Of a stretch of 64,000 nucleotides of DNA, positions 25,912-35,873 are shown in pieces. Within the stretch, counting starts at the first letter, position 1. Every line of letters begins with the position of its first letter. Location of the stretch: contig CAZOPR010000008.1 of assembly GCA_964581895.1 (NCBI GenBank), positions 1 through 64,000 on the forward strand, read 5' to 3'. Source of the DNA: Exilispira sp964581895. Its GTDB lineage: Bacteria; Spirochaetota; JAAYUW01. A program made the translations under genes and the position numbers. The notes beneath the pieces are model-generated. The model was not told where the DNA came from. It was given only the letters and a program-made list of their open reading frames with translations, and ran no database searches.

Positions 25912-25925
25912 GTGAGCTATTACGC
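25912..25925 (+). promoter_or_regulatory. rplJ leader: 14-nt complement to the 23S GTPase-centre RNA
   Basis: The 89-nt gap between rplA and rplJ contains GTGAGCTATTACGC. This is the exact reverse complement of the highly conserved GCGUAAUAGCUCAC of helix 44 in the 23S GTPase-associated centre, where L10 and L11 bind. No other G/C-rich word stands in this AT-rich gap. A role in L10 autoregulation is inferred only from position. Confidence 0.4.
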
Positions 25926-25972
25926 ATTTATATAAAATATTTTTCTATTTACCAACCTATTAAGGAACTTTT

Positions 25973-26500
25973 ATGGAGAAAAAAAGAGAAATTCGACCAG
26001 AAAAGGTTAATTATTTTAATGAAATTAAAAAAATATTTCAGGAAAATAATTTTGTACTTTTCTGTAATTTTTCAAAGATAACTGTTAAACAGTTTGAGGA
26101 ACTTCGTGGGAAAATTCGAGAGAAAAACGGTTATATTAAAGTTATTAAAACTAATATCGCTCGACTTTCTGCTAAGGAATCAATAGATTTTGAGATTCCT
26201 CAAGATATGTTTAAGTTAAACACTTTTATAGTTTATGCTAATGATGAGATCAGTAGTATTGTTAAAGAAATTAAAAGCATTCAAAAGACAAAAGTAGTAA
26301 GCATTAAAGGAGCTATTTTTGAAAATAGCTTTTTGAATGCACAAGAAGCTGAAAAGTTAGCTGATCTTCCATCAAAAGCAGAATTATATGGTATGCTTGC
26401 CAATATTTTGGCTAGCCCATATACAAGATTTACAAGAGCTCTTGGTGATATTATAGCAAGATTCCCAAGAGTTTTGAATCAAATAGCTCAATCCAAGTAG
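25973..26500 (+). CDS. rplJ: 50S ribosomal protein L10
   Basis: A 175-residue L10 protein: the rRNA-binding N-terminal domain with FVLFCNFSKITVKQFEELRG and a C-terminal helix that carries the L7/L12 dimers. It anchors the stalk to 23S rRNA. The start is ATG with an AAGGAAC site. Confidence 0.95.
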   Translation: MEKKREIRPEKVNYFNEIKKIFQENNFVLFCNFSKITVKQFEELRGKIREKNGYIKVIKTNIARLSAKESIDFEIPQDMFKLNTFIVYANDEISSIVKEIKSIQKTKVVSIKGAIFENSFLNAQEAEKLADLPSKAELYGMLANILASPYTRFTRALGDIIARFPRVLNQIAQSK

Positions 26501-26530
26501 AAAATTAAATAATAGTTTAAGGGAGTAATT

Positions 26531-26920
26531 ATGGCAAATCTTACAAAAGAACAGATTATTGAAGCTGTGAAAGGCATGACTGTAATGGAATTAAATGAAC
26601 TTGTTAAAGCACTTGAGGAAACTTTTGGTGTTAGTGCTTCTGCCCCAATGATGATGGCAGCTCCTGCAGCAGCTGCAGCAGGTGGTGAAGCTGCTGAAAA
26701 AGAGGAAAAATCTGAATTTGATATCTATATAAAGAATCCTGGTGCTCAGAAGATTGAAGTTATCAAAAAAGTTAGAGAAATTACATCTTTAGGCTTAAAA
26801 GAAGCTAAAGATGCAGTAGAAGATGCTTCTAAACCTATTAAAACAGCAGTACCAAAAGAAGAAGCTCAAGCAATAAAGAAAAAATTAGAAGAAGCAGGTG
26901 CTCAGGTAGAGTTAAAATAA
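26531..26920 (+). CDS. rplL: 50S ribosomal protein L7/L12
   Basis: A 129-residue stalk protein: N-terminal dimerisation part (1-35), an Ala-rich hinge (about 37-55) and the C-terminal factor-binding domain with LKEAKDAVEDASKPIK. It recruits EF-G and EF-Tu. It is followed by an attenuator-like hairpin before rpoB. Confidence 0.97.
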   Translation: MANLTKEQIIEAVKGMTVMELNELVKALEETFGVSASAPMMMAAPAAAAAGGEAAEKEEKSEFDIYIKNPGAQKIEVIKKVREITSLGLKEAKDAVEDASKPIKTAVPKEEAQAIKKKLEEAGAQVELK

Positions 26921-26961
26921 TGCCAGAAAATTGGCAAAATAATCTAATATCTATTTTCAAT

Positions 26962-27004
26962 ATTGAAGGGGGTAGGAATACTCCCTTCAATCTATATAAT
27001 TTTT
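26962..27004 (+). terminator. Attenuator-like hairpin between rplL and rpoB
   Basis: ATTGAAGGGGG (26962-26972) pairs with CTCCCTTCAAT (26981-26991) with one G-U pair and an 8-nt loop, then A/T and TTTTT at 27000-27004. A smaller stem (TGCCA/TGGCA) stands at 26921-26936. Partial termination here would keep rpoBC below ribosomal protein levels, as known at this place in enterics. Confidence 0.65.
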
Positions 27005-27068
27005 CAACTATTTTTAAGTTTTCTAAAATAGTATAGTTATCTTAATCTTAAATATTCAGGAGAAATTC

Positions 27069-30000
27069 ATGAAGGTGAAATTTTCACCAATTAAAAACAA
27101 TTCAAATAGATTTTATATCAATGATAACAAAGATGAAGTTATTGAATTCCCTAATTTTTTAGAGATACAAAAAATATCCTATGAGTGGTTTTTGCAACTA
27201 GAAAAAAAGTTAAATAAACTTCCTATTGAAATTCAAGGATTAGAAGATCTTTTTAAGAGTCATTTCCCTATTGAATCTAAAAATAGTAATATAGTATTGG
27301 AATATGTCGAATATTTTTTTGGTCAACCTAAATATAATGTTGATGAAGCAAGAATTAAAGGAAAGACATATTCAATTCCAATTAAAATTGTCGTAAATTT
27401 AATATTCAAGGATTCTGGTGAAGTAAGAACTAAGGAAATCTATTTTGGGGATTTCCCTTTATTGACTGATGCTGGAACCTTTATTATAAATGGTGCAGAA
27501 AGAGTAGTAGTGTCTCAAATACATAGATCCCCAGGAGTAATGTTTAAGTATGACGATAGAAATAATGAATATCAAGCAAGACTTTCTCCTGATAAAGGTG
27601 CATGGTTAGAGTTTATATTGGATGAAAAAAAAGAGATACTTTCTGTTAGAATTGATAAAAAAAGAAAAATTCCAGCGACAACATTCTTAAGAGTTTTAGG
27701 TCTTGAAACAAATGAAAAAATTATAGATGCATTCTATGAAACAGAAATACTGCCTATTACATACGATTTGACTGGTAGGATATCTGCTCAAACACTTATT
27801 ATAGAAACAGATTTTGGTCCAGAAAGAATTATTGGTGCAGGACAGGAAATAAGAGAGCTAGATATCGATAAGATGATGGAAAATGAAATAAGAGAGCTAA
27901 AAGTCGTAAATCTTGCAAGCTCTAAAAAAGTTTCATCTCAAATAATCTTAAATACAATTCAAAAGGAAGTTTTCGAAAAAGATCCAGATAACCCTTTAAA
28001 ATCAGAACCAACAAAAGAGGAAGCTATCAATAAAGTTTTCAATATACTAAGACCTGGTGAACCTGCCCTTATTGAAACAGCTGAAATTGAAATAAAAGAA
28101 ATGTTTTTTAATCCCCACAGATATTTTCTAGGTAAAGTCGGAAGATTTAAGCTAAACAGAAAATTCGGATATAAAGAAAATATTACAGATATGAACCTTT
28201 TGATTAATGATATTATCAATACAATTATTTATTTAACTAAGATTGCTGAAGGTATCTACAATGTTGATGACGAGGATCATCTTTCAAATAGAAGGATTAG
28301 AGCGGTTGGGGAGCTTATATATAATGAGTTGAAAAAGGGTTTTGCCAGAATGCAAAGGATTGCGATAGAGAAAATGAATACAATAGATCCTGAAACGGCA
28401 AATCCAACGGAGCTTGTTAATAATAAACCAATTACTTCAGTATTAAATGAGTTTTTCGGAACATCTCAACTTTCTCAATTTATGGATCAGACAAATCCAT
28501 TAACAGAATTGACTCATAAAAGAAGAATTAATGCATTAGGTAAAGGTGGACTTTCTAGAGATAGGGCTGGCTCTAAAGTCAGAGATGTTCATACATCCCA
28601 CTATGGAAGATTATGCCCAATAGAAACACCAGAAGGTCAGAATATTGGACTAATACTTTCTTTAACTACTTTTAGCAAACCCAATGACTTTGGTTATCTT
28701 GAAACTCCATACTTAAAAGTAGAAAATGGAGTTGTCACAAATCAAGTTGAATTTTTAACTGCGATAGAAGAAGAAAGATTTTATATTGCTCAGTCAACAG
28801 AACCAAGAGAGAAAGATGGAAATTTTATAAATGAATTCATTGATTCAAGACATAATGGTGAATATATTAGTGTTCACAAATCAAAAATTGATTATGTCGA
28901 CTTATCTCCAAGACAGTTGATTTCAATATCTACAGCTTTAATACCATTTTTGGAACATAACGATGCTAACAGAGCTTTAATGGGTTCAAACATGCAAAGA
29001 CAAGCAATTCCTCTTCTTTATCCTCAATCACCCCTTGTTGGAACAGGGATTGAACAGAGAGTTGTAAAAGATGCTGGTATTATTCAATATGCAAAAAGAA
29101 GCGGAAAAGTAATTGAAATTTCAAATTCTACAATAACTATAGAACCTGATAATAAGATAAATGATAAAGACTTAGATAAATACAGGCTTGTGAAATACTT
29201 TAGAACTAACCAGGATACGGTTTATAATCAATCCCCAATTGTTAAACTTGGACAAAAAGTAAAAGAAGGGCAACCTTTAACAGATGGTCCTTCTGCAGCT
29301 GACGGAGAGTTGGCATTGGGTGTTAACTTAAAAGTTGCCTTTATACCATGGTATGGATACAATTTTGAAGATGCTATAGTCATTTCTGAAAAAGTTGTAA
29401 AGGAAGATCTTTTAACTTCGCTTCATATAAAAGAATTCCAGATAGAAGTAAGAGATACGAAACTTGGCCCTGAAAAAATTACAAGAGATATTCCAAACTG
29501 CAGTGAAAGAGATTTAAAAGATCTTGATGAAAATGGAGTTGTTAAAGTTGGTTCTTATGTTACTTCAAATAGTATATTAGTTGGAAAGGTTACACCAAAA
29601 GGTCATGAAGAACTATTCCCTGAATATAAACTATTTAAATCTATTTTTGGTGAAAAGGCTTCTGAAGTTAGAGACACATCTTTAAGGGTTCCTCATGGTG
29701 TAGAAGGTTATGTTACTGAAGTTATTAAACTAAATAAAGATGATGTTGATGATCTTGATAATGGTGTTGAAGAAGTTATAAAAGTATATGTTGCAACTAA
29801 AAGGAAAATACAGGTAGGAGATAAATTGTCTGGAAGACACGGTAATAAAGGTGTTATATCTATTATCCTTCCAGAAGAAGATATGCCATTTTTACCAGAT
29901 GGTACTCCAGTAGACATTGTTTTAAATCCTCTTGGTGTTCCTAGTAGAATGAATTTAGGGCAGATATTTGAAACATCATTAGGATGGGTTTGTGAAAAAA

Positions 30001-30566
30001 CTGGTAAAAAGATAGCTGTTCCAGTATTTGAATCTCCAAAATGGGAAGAGATTCAAAAATTGTTAGAAGATGTTAGCCTTCCAAAAACATCTAAAACCAA
30101 GCTTTATGATGGAAAAACAGGCGAAAAATTTCTAAATGATGTATTAGTTGGTAACATTTATATATTAAAATTAAATCATATGGTAGAGGATAAGGTTCAT
30201 GCACGTTCTACTGGAAATTACTCACTTGTTACTCAACAACCACTTGGTGGTAAAGCACAATTTGGTGGTCAAAGACTAGGAGAAATGGAAGTATGGGCAC
30301 TAGAAGCTTATGGTGCAGCAGCTACCTTGCATGAGTTTTTAACTCAAAAATCAGATGATAGAACTGGAAGGAACAATATGTATCATGCAATTGTTAAAGA
30401 AGAACCAATTCCTCCAGCTGGAATTCCAGAGGCTTTTAATGTTTTAATTCAAGAACTAAGAGGTATGTGCTTGCATGTTATTTTATATGATGAGAATGAA
30501 AAGGAAATTTCTTTGACAGAAAAAGAACAAGAGAAGAATGTTTATAAATCCAAACAGATGTTATAA
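27069..30566 (+). CDS. rpoB: RNA polymerase subunit beta
   Basis: This 1165-residue beta subunit is compact, like those of spirochaetes. The rifampicin pocket reads TSQLSQFMDQTNPLTELTHK, followed by RRINALGKGGLSRDRAG, with Asn488 at the place of E. coli Ser531. The C-terminal region has HNGEY-type and GGKAQFGGQRLGEMEVWALE segments. Asn at that site is associated with intrinsic rifampicin resistance in spirochaetes. AGGAG precedes the ATG. rpoC follows after 32 nt. Confidence 0.98.
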   Translation: MKVKFSPIKNNSNRFYINDNKDEVIEFPNFLEIQKISYEWFLQLEKKLNKLPIEIQGLEDLFKSHFPIESKNSNIVLEYVEYFFGQPKYNVDEARIKGKTYSIPIKIVVNLIFKDSGEVRTKEIYFGDFPLLTDAGTFIINGAERVVVSQIHRSPGVMFKYDDRNNEYQARLSPDKGAWLEFILDEKKEILSVRIDKKRKIPATTFLRVLGLETNEKIIDAFYETEILPITYDLTGRISAQTLIIETDFGPERIIGAGQEIRELDIDKMMENEIRELKVVNLASSKKVSSQIILNTIQKEVFEKDPDNPLKSEPTKEEAINKVFNILRPGEPALIETAEIEIKEMFFNPHRYFLGKVGRFKLNRKFGYKENITDMNLLINDIINTIIYLTKIAEGIYNVDDEDHLSNRRIRAVGELIYNELKKGFARMQRIAIEKMNTIDPETANPTELVNNKPITSVLNEFFGTSQLSQFMDQTNPLTELTHKRRINALGKGGLSRDRAGSKVRDVHTSHYGRLCPIETPEGQNIGLILSLTTFSKPNDFGYLETPYLKVENGVVTNQVEFLTAIEEERFYIAQSTEPREKDGNFINEFIDSRHNGEYISVHKSKIDYVDLSPRQLISISTALIPFLEHNDANRALMGSNMQRQAIPLLYPQSPLVGTGIEQRVVKDAGIIQYAKRSGKVIEISNSTITIEPDNKINDKDLDKYRLVKYFRTNQDTVYNQSPIVKLGQKVKEGQPLTDGPSAADGELALGVNLKVAFIPWYGYNFEDAIVISEKVVKEDLLTSLHIKEFQIEVRDTKLGPEKITRDIPNCSERDLKDLDENGVVKVGSYVTSNSILVGKVTPKGHEELFPEYKLFKSIFGEKASEVRDTSLRVPHGVEGYVTEVIKLNKDDVDDLDNGVEEVIKVYVATKRKIQVGDKLSGRHGNKGVISIILPEEDMPFLPDGTPVDIVLNPLGVPSRMNLGQIFETSLGWVCEKTGKKIAVPVFESPKWEEIQKLLEDVSLPKTSKTKLYDGKTGEKFLNDVLVGNIYILKLNHMVEDKVHARSTGNYSLVTQQPLGGKAQFGGQRLGEMEVWALEAYGAAATLHEFLTQKSDDRTGRNNMYHAIVKEEPIPPAGIPEAFNVLIQELRGMCLHVILYDENEKEISLTEKEQEKNVYKSKQML

Positions 30567-30598
30567 TTAAGTTTTCCTATTGATTAGAGAGGGAGAAT

Positions 30599-33500
30599 AT
30601 GAGTATTTTTGATAATATTAAGATGATTTCGAAAATTCAGCTAAAGTTAGCTTCTTCAGATGTTATAATAGAACAATCTTATGGTGAAGTAAAAAAACCA
30701 GAAACAATAAATTATAGAACATTAAAACCAGAAAAGGATGGACTTTTCTGTGAAAAAATATTTGGAACTACAAGAGATTACGAATGTTCTTGTGGGAAGT
30801 TTAAAACTAGAAAATATGAAGGTGTTGTGTGTGATAGATGTGGAGTTCAGGTAACAGATTCTAAGGTTAGAAGATATCGTTGTGGCCATATTGTTTTAGC
30901 TTCTCCTGTTGCCCATATATGGTATTATAAAACTACACCTTCCAAAATAGCTTTGGCTCTTGATGTAAAAAATAAAGATTTAGATTCTGTACTTTTCCAT
31001 GAAAAATATATTGTAATAGATCCAGGTGATACAGATTTAAAAGAAAAGGAAATTTTAACAGAAAAAGAATATGAAGAAGCTTTAACAAAATATGGTTCAT
31101 CTTTTAAGGCACAAATGGGAGCAGAAGCGATAAAGGAACTTCTTTCAGAGATAGATATTGACTATGAAGTCCAAGTCCTTAGAAGAATGATGATTGAGAA
31201 AGACAAAAAGGCCGATAAAAAACTTTTATCAAGACTTGCTTTGCTTGAAGATTTTAAGAAATCTGGAAATAAACCAGAATGGATGATATTAGATGTTGTA
31301 CCTGTTATTCCTCCTGATTTAAGACCTATGGTGCAGCTTGACGGAGGTCGCTTTGCTACTTCTGACCTAAATGACCTTTATAGAAGAATGATTCATAGAA
31401 ATAATAGACTTAAAAAATTACAAAGAATGAAAGCTCCGGATATTATTGTAAAAAATGAAAAAAGATTACTACAAGATGCTGTAGATTGTCTTTTTGATAA
31501 CTCAAAAAGAAAAAGAGCAGTAAAAGGACCATCAAATAGACCATTAAAATCAATATCAGAAATCTTAAAAGGAAAACAAGGAAGATTTAGACAAAATTTG
31601 CTTGGTAAAAGAGTTGATTATTCTGGACGTTCAGTAATAGTAGTCGGTCCTAACTTAAAGATCTATCAAGCAGGCGTTCCAAGAAAAATAGCGCTCGAGC
31701 TTTTTAAGCCCTTTGTTATAGCAAAACTTAAATCAGAATATAATTATACAATAAAAAGAGCAAAAGATGCAATAGAGCATGGAGAAAAAGAAGTCTGGGA
31801 TGTTCTTGAATCAATTGTAGATAAACATCCTGTTTTATTAAATAGAGCTCCTACATTACATAGATTAGGATTTCAAGCTTTTGAGCCAAAATTAATAGAA
31901 GGCTCGGCTATTCAATTGCCACCACTGGTTTGTCATGCATACAATGCAGACTTCGATGGTGACCAGATGGCTATTCATATCCCATTATCGGTAGAGGCTC
32001 AGATTGAATGCTGGATTCTAATGCTATCTGCAAAAAACTTACTTGACCCAGCTAATGGAACCCCAATATCTTGGCCTACAAAAGATATGGTTTTAGGGGT
32101 TTTTTATCTTACAAAAGAAGATACAAGAATAAAAAGAGAAAAAATTAAATTTTTTAACAATTTAGAAGAGATTGAATATGCAATCCAGTTCAATGAGATA
32201 ATGTACAATGAACAAATTCTTTATTATTTTAATGACCAATGGATAAAAACCACTGCTGGAAGAGTAATATTTAATAACATTTTGCCTCCTTCTATAAGAT
32301 TCATAAATGAAGCAATGTCTGAAAAGAAACTTAAAAATCTTATTGCCAAAATTATAGTTCAGGAAGGTATTTTTGCAGCAGGAGATTCTTTAGATAAAAT
32401 TAAAGAATTAGGTTTTTACTATGCCACCAGATTTGGTTCTACAATAAGTGTATCTGATATCATAATACCAGAAGAAAAACATAAAATTATTGCATCAACT
32501 GAAGAAAAGGTTAAGCAATATCAAAAAGCGAAACAGGATGGAACTATTACTGAAGAAGAAAGATACAATGAAGTCATTAAACTCTGGGATAAAGCAAAAG
32601 GCAAAATTCAGCAAAAACTTAAAAACACTATAGAGCAATTTGATAGTGGAATTAACCCTCTTAATATATTAGTTGAGTCTGGAGCAAGAGGAAATATCAG
32701 TCAGGTAGTTCAGTTGGCAGGTATGAGAGGTAACATGTCTACTCCTTCTGGTAAAATTATAGATATTCCTATCAAGTCAAACTTTAAGGAAGGCTTATCT
32801 GTTTTTGAATATTTTATCAGTACTCATGGAGCAAGAAAAGGTTTAACAGATACCGCCCTAAAAACTGCTGATGCTGGTTATCTTACAAGGAAATTAGTTG
32901 ATATTGCTCAAGATGTTGTAATAACTGAAGAGGATTGTAAAACAATAAATGGTATTTATATTGAAAGCATTAAGGAAGGTGATGAAATAAAGGTTTCTCT
33001 GGCACAAAGAATAACTGGAAGATTTTGCCAGGAAAAAATATATCATCCTATTACTAATGAATTAATTGTCGATGTCAATGAGTATATAGATGAAGAAAAA
33101 GCTCTACTTATAGAAAGATTGGGTATTAAAAAAGTAAAAATAAGATCTGTTTTAACATGTGAATCAAGGTATGGTGTATGTGCAAAATGTTATGGTCAAA
33201 ATTTAGCTACAGGTTCGATTGTAGATATAGGAGAGGCTGTAGGTATTATTGCAGCTCAATCTATAGGTCAACCAGGAACCCAGCTTACAATGAGAACTTT
33301 CCATATTGGAGGTATTGCTTCATCAGGTGAAGGAATTGAAGCTGAAAGAAGATTTAAAAACCCTGTTTACATAGAAAGAATTTTTGGAACAACACATAAA
33401 AATGAGGAAAATGAGAATTTATTATTCTTAAGAGATGGCCAAATTATTATAAGAGAAATTTTTAAAGATATTACGAATACATGTGCAAGCAAAATTGAAG

Positions 33501-34810
33501 TTGTAGATGGTATGAAAGTAATACCAGATACTATTTTAGGTTATGATGAAAATAATAAAGTTGTAAAATCAACTCATATCGGTATTACTAAAAAAGTTGG
33601 ACATCATTTATATTTGATGGGTGATGAAATTTCTATAGACGCAAGAACTGGAAGTGTTTTTTATGGAAAAGAAAATGAGATTTTCGCAGCAGATAAAACC
33701 TTATTAGAAACAGATATGCATAATGATATTACTCTTGCAGAAAATGAAGGGATTGTCAAATTTGAAAATGTAATACTAAATGTTAATGCAAAGCAGATTG
33801 AGGGAGGATACTTAAAAATCGCCCAACTTTTAAATGATAAAAGACAACCAAAATTATATATTTGTGATAAAAATGATAAAGATAAGATATTAACAACGTA
33901 CCATTTACAATCCAAATCTATTATAACTGTTAAAGATGGTGAAAAAGTTAAAGTTGGAGATATTATAATCAAACTTCCAAAAGAGAAAACAACTCAGGAA
34001 GATATTGTTTCCGGTCTACCTAAAGTTACTTCTTTATTTGAAGCAAGAAAGCCAAAGAAAAAAGCAATTTTAGCTCAAGTTGATGGAATTATAAAATATG
34101 GAGAATCAAAAAGAACTAAGAAAGTTATTCTTATTGAAGATGATTTTGGTAAAATTTATGAGCATCTAATTCCTGGTTTTATGAATGTAAAAGTTAGAGA
34201 AGGAGACAGGATTAAAGCTGGTACCCCCCTCACAGATGGTGAACCAGATCCTTATGATGTTCTTTCGATAAATGGAATATTTGAATTCTCTGCTTATTTA
34301 TTAAATGAGATTCAAAAAGTTTATCGAGAACAGGGAGTAAATATAAATGATAAGCATATTGCTATAATTGTTAGGCAGATGACTAAAAAAGTAACAATTG
34401 AAGAAGTAGGAGATACTAATTTTGTATTGAAACAGATTGTTGATAGAGAAGAGTTCTTTGATGTAAATGATAGGGTTATAAAAGAAGGAGGAGTTCCTGC
34501 TAAAGCATCTCCTGCTCTTGAAGGGATCAAAAAAGCTGCTCTTGGAAGATCCTTTTTATCTTCTGCTTCCTTCCAGGAAACAACAAAAGTTTTAACCAAT
34601 GCAGCTATAAGGGGAGAAACAGATTATCTAAGAGGATTAAAAGAAAATGTTATTATTGGACAAAGAATTCCTGCTGGAACTGGAATAAGAAATTATAAAA
34701 ATATAAGAATTTATGATAAGCAAAAAGGCGATATTGAATTTAACATTGATGACATTTTTAAATCATCTATAAATAAAAGTTTTTTTCCAGAATCAGATAA
34801 ATTTGGTTAA
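30599..34810 (+). CDS. rpoC: RNA polymerase subunit beta'
   Basis: A 1403-residue beta' subunit. The N-terminal zinc finger (CSCGKFKTRKYEGVVCDRCG), the Mg-binding catalytic loop (NADFDGDQMA), the trigger-loop region (MRGNMSTPSGKIIDIPI) and the second zinc site (CESRYGVCAKCYGQNLA) are all intact. It ends just before a promoter for rpsL, so the rpoBC unit may be separable from the str genes. Confidence 0.98.
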   Translation: MSIFDNIKMISKIQLKLASSDVIIEQSYGEVKKPETINYRTLKPEKDGLFCEKIFGTTRDYECSCGKFKTRKYEGVVCDRCGVQVTDSKVRRYRCGHIVLASPVAHIWYYKTTPSKIALALDVKNKDLDSVLFHEKYIVIDPGDTDLKEKEILTEKEYEEALTKYGSSFKAQMGAEAIKELLSEIDIDYEVQVLRRMMIEKDKKADKKLLSRLALLEDFKKSGNKPEWMILDVVPVIPPDLRPMVQLDGGRFATSDLNDLYRRMIHRNNRLKKLQRMKAPDIIVKNEKRLLQDAVDCLFDNSKRKRAVKGPSNRPLKSISEILKGKQGRFRQNLLGKRVDYSGRSVIVVGPNLKIYQAGVPRKIALELFKPFVIAKLKSEYNYTIKRAKDAIEHGEKEVWDVLESIVDKHPVLLNRAPTLHRLGFQAFEPKLIEGSAIQLPPLVCHAYNADFDGDQMAIHIPLSVEAQIECWILMLSAKNLLDPANGTPISWPTKDMVLGVFYLTKEDTRIKREKIKFFNNLEEIEYAIQFNEIMYNEQILYYFNDQWIKTTAGRVIFNNILPPSIRFINEAMSEKKLKNLIAKIIVQEGIFAAGDSLDKIKELGFYYATRFGSTISVSDIIIPEEKHKIIASTEEKVKQYQKAKQDGTITEEERYNEVIKLWDKAKGKIQQKLKNTIEQFDSGINPLNILVESGARGNISQVVQLAGMRGNMSTPSGKIIDIPIKSNFKEGLSVFEYFISTHGARKGLTDTALKTADAGYLTRKLVDIAQDVVITEEDCKTINGIYIESIKEGDEIKVSLAQRITGRFCQEKIYHPITNELIVDVNEYIDEEKALLIERLGIKKVKIRSVLTCESRYGVCAKCYGQNLATGSIVDIGEAVGIIAAQSIGQPGTQLTMRTFHIGGIASSGEGIEAERRFKNPVYIERIFGTTHKNEENENLLFLRDGQIIIREIFKDITNTCASKIEVVDGMKVIPDTILGYDENNKVVKSTHIGITKKVGHHLYLMGDEISIDARTGSVFYGKENEIFAADKTLLETDMHNDITLAENEGIVKFENVILNVNAKQIEGGYLKIAQLLNDKRQPKLYICDKNDKDKILTTYHLQSKSIITVKDGEKVKVGDIIIKLPKEKTTQEDIVSGLPKVTSLFEARKPKKKAILAQVDGIIKYGESKRTKKVILIEDDFGKIYEHLIPGFMNVKVREGDRIKAGTPLTDGEPDPYDVLSINGIFEFSAYLLNEIQKVYREQGVNINDKHIAIIVRQMTKKVTIEEVGDTNFVLKQIVDREEFFDVNDRVIKEGGVPAKASPALEGIKKAALGRSFLSSASFQETTKVLTNAAIRGETDYLRGLKENVIIGQRIPAGTGIRNYKNIRIYDKQKGDIEFNIDDIFKSSINKSFFPESDKFG

Positions 34811-34813
34811 TAC

Positions 34814-34841
34814 TTGACAATAAAAAAAAATTTGTTATTTG
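34814..34841 (+). promoter_or_regulatory. Promoter of rpsL-rpsG
   Basis: TTGACA (34814-34819), a 16-bp spacer and TATTTG (34836-34841), starting only 4 nt after the rpoC stop. Its spacing and GTTATTT core match the tRNA-Thr promoter. Confidence 0.55.
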
Positions 34842-34871
34842 TAAATTCCATGTGCAAAGGAGTTAATAAAA

Positions 34872-35249
34872 ATGCCTACTATCAATCAATTAATTAGAAA
34901 AGGAAGAGAAAAAGTTACCTACAAATCCAAATCTGTTGCCTTAAAAGGTTGCCCTCAAAGAAAAGGTGTATGTACTCGTGTATTTACAATGACTCCAAAG
35001 AAACCAAACTCTGCTTTAAGAAAAGTAGCCAGAGTTAGACTTACAAATGGTTATGAGGTAACAGCATATATACCAGGAGAAGGACATAATCTTCAAGAAC
35101 ATTCAGTAGTCTTGATTAGAGGTGGAAGAGTAAAAGACCTTCCTGGAGTTAGATATCATATTATTAGAGGAACTTTAGATACACTTGGTGTTGAAAATAG
35201 AAAAAGTTCGCGATCTAAATATGGTGCTAAGAATACTAAAAAATCATAA
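34872..35249 (+). CDS. rpsL: 30S ribosomal protein S12
   Basis: A 125-residue S12 protein of the decoding site. TPKKPNSALRKVARVRLTNG and RVKDLPGVRYHIIRG are intact, with Lys at the two positions where streptomycin-resistance changes occur, so it is a wild-type sequence there. An AAGGAG site precedes the ATG. Start of the rpsL-rpsG pair. Confidence 0.98.
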   Translation: MPTINQLIRKGREKVTYKSKSVALKGCPQRKGVCTRVFTMTPKKPNSALRKVARVRLTNGYEVTAYIPGEGHNLQEHSVVLIRGGRVKDLPGVRYHIIRGTLDTLGVENRKSSRSKYGAKNTKKS

Positions 35250-35269
35250 AAATTTTTCCGGGAGTTATC

Positions 35270-35740
35270 ATGAGTAGAAAGAAAAAAAGAATAGATAGAC
35301 CATTAGAATTAGATTTTAATTATAAAAATCAAGAAATTTCAAAGTTTGTAAATTATTTAATGTGGGATGGCAAAAAGAGTGTTGCTCAAGCAGTCATTTA
35401 TGATGCTTTAAATGTTATTAAAGAAAGGTTAAATGAAAATCCAGTTGATGTTTTTCATCAAGCTCTTGAAAATGTCAAACCTATAGTTGAAGTTAGGTCA
35501 AGAAGAATTGGTGGTTCAACATATCAGATACCTGTTGAAGTTCCATCATACAGACAATTTTATCTTGCTTGTCATTGGATAATTACTTTTGCAAGATCAA
35601 GAAATGGCAAAAGCATGGCTGAAAAACTCGCTAATGAAATAATTGATGCCTATAAAAATCAGGGATCATCAATAAAGAAAAAAGAAGATACACATAAAAT
35701 GGCAGAAGCAAATAGAGCTTTTGCTCATTTAAGATGGTAA
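35270..35740 (+). CDS. rpsG: 30S ribosomal protein S7
   Basis: A 156-residue S7 protein that organises the 3' domain of 16S rRNA. Its N-terminal basic segment, VKPIVEVRSRRIGGSTYQIP and the C-terminal HKMAEANRAFAHLRW are typical. A GGGAG site lies 20 nt after rpsL. Unlike many bacteria, S7 and EF-G are separated by 210 nt that hold RNA structure. Confidence 0.98.
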   Translation: MSRKKKRIDRPLELDFNYKNQEISKFVNYLMWDGKKSVAQAVIYDALNVIKERLNENPVDVFHQALENVKPIVEVRSRRIGGSTYQIPVEVPSYRQFYLACHWIITFARSRNGKSMAEKLANEIIDAYKNQGSSIKKKEDTHKMAEANRAFAHLRW

Positions 35741-35752
35741 TTTATTATCGAT

Positions 35753-35833
35753 TGCGTGCGCTGGAGAAAAGATTTTTTATCTTTATCTGACTTAAATTCT
35801 CAAAAGTAATTTAAGTTATTACTCCATCACGCA
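35753..35833 (+). promoter_or_regulatory. Predicted three-way-junction RNA before fusA
   Basis: An outer stem pairs TGCGTG (35753-35758) with CACGCA (35828-35833) and GGAG (35763-35766) with CTCC (35822-35825) across an internal loop. Inside stand two perfect hairpins: AAAGAT/ATCTTT (35768-35784, T5 loop) and ACTTAAATT/AATTTAAGT (35790-35816, 9-nt loop). The junction strands are 1, 5 and 5 nt. It looks like a folded cis-regulatory RNA; its ligand or protein (S7 is a guess) is unknown. Confidence 0.5.
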
Positions 35834-35873
35834 TTCTTTGTATACTATTTTAATTTATCAATTTATTAATTTT

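Noticed and set aside
26921..26936. TGCCA/TGGCA hairpin right after rplL as the main terminator
   Set aside because: Only 5 bp and not followed by a T-tract; the hairpin at 26962-26991 is much stronger.
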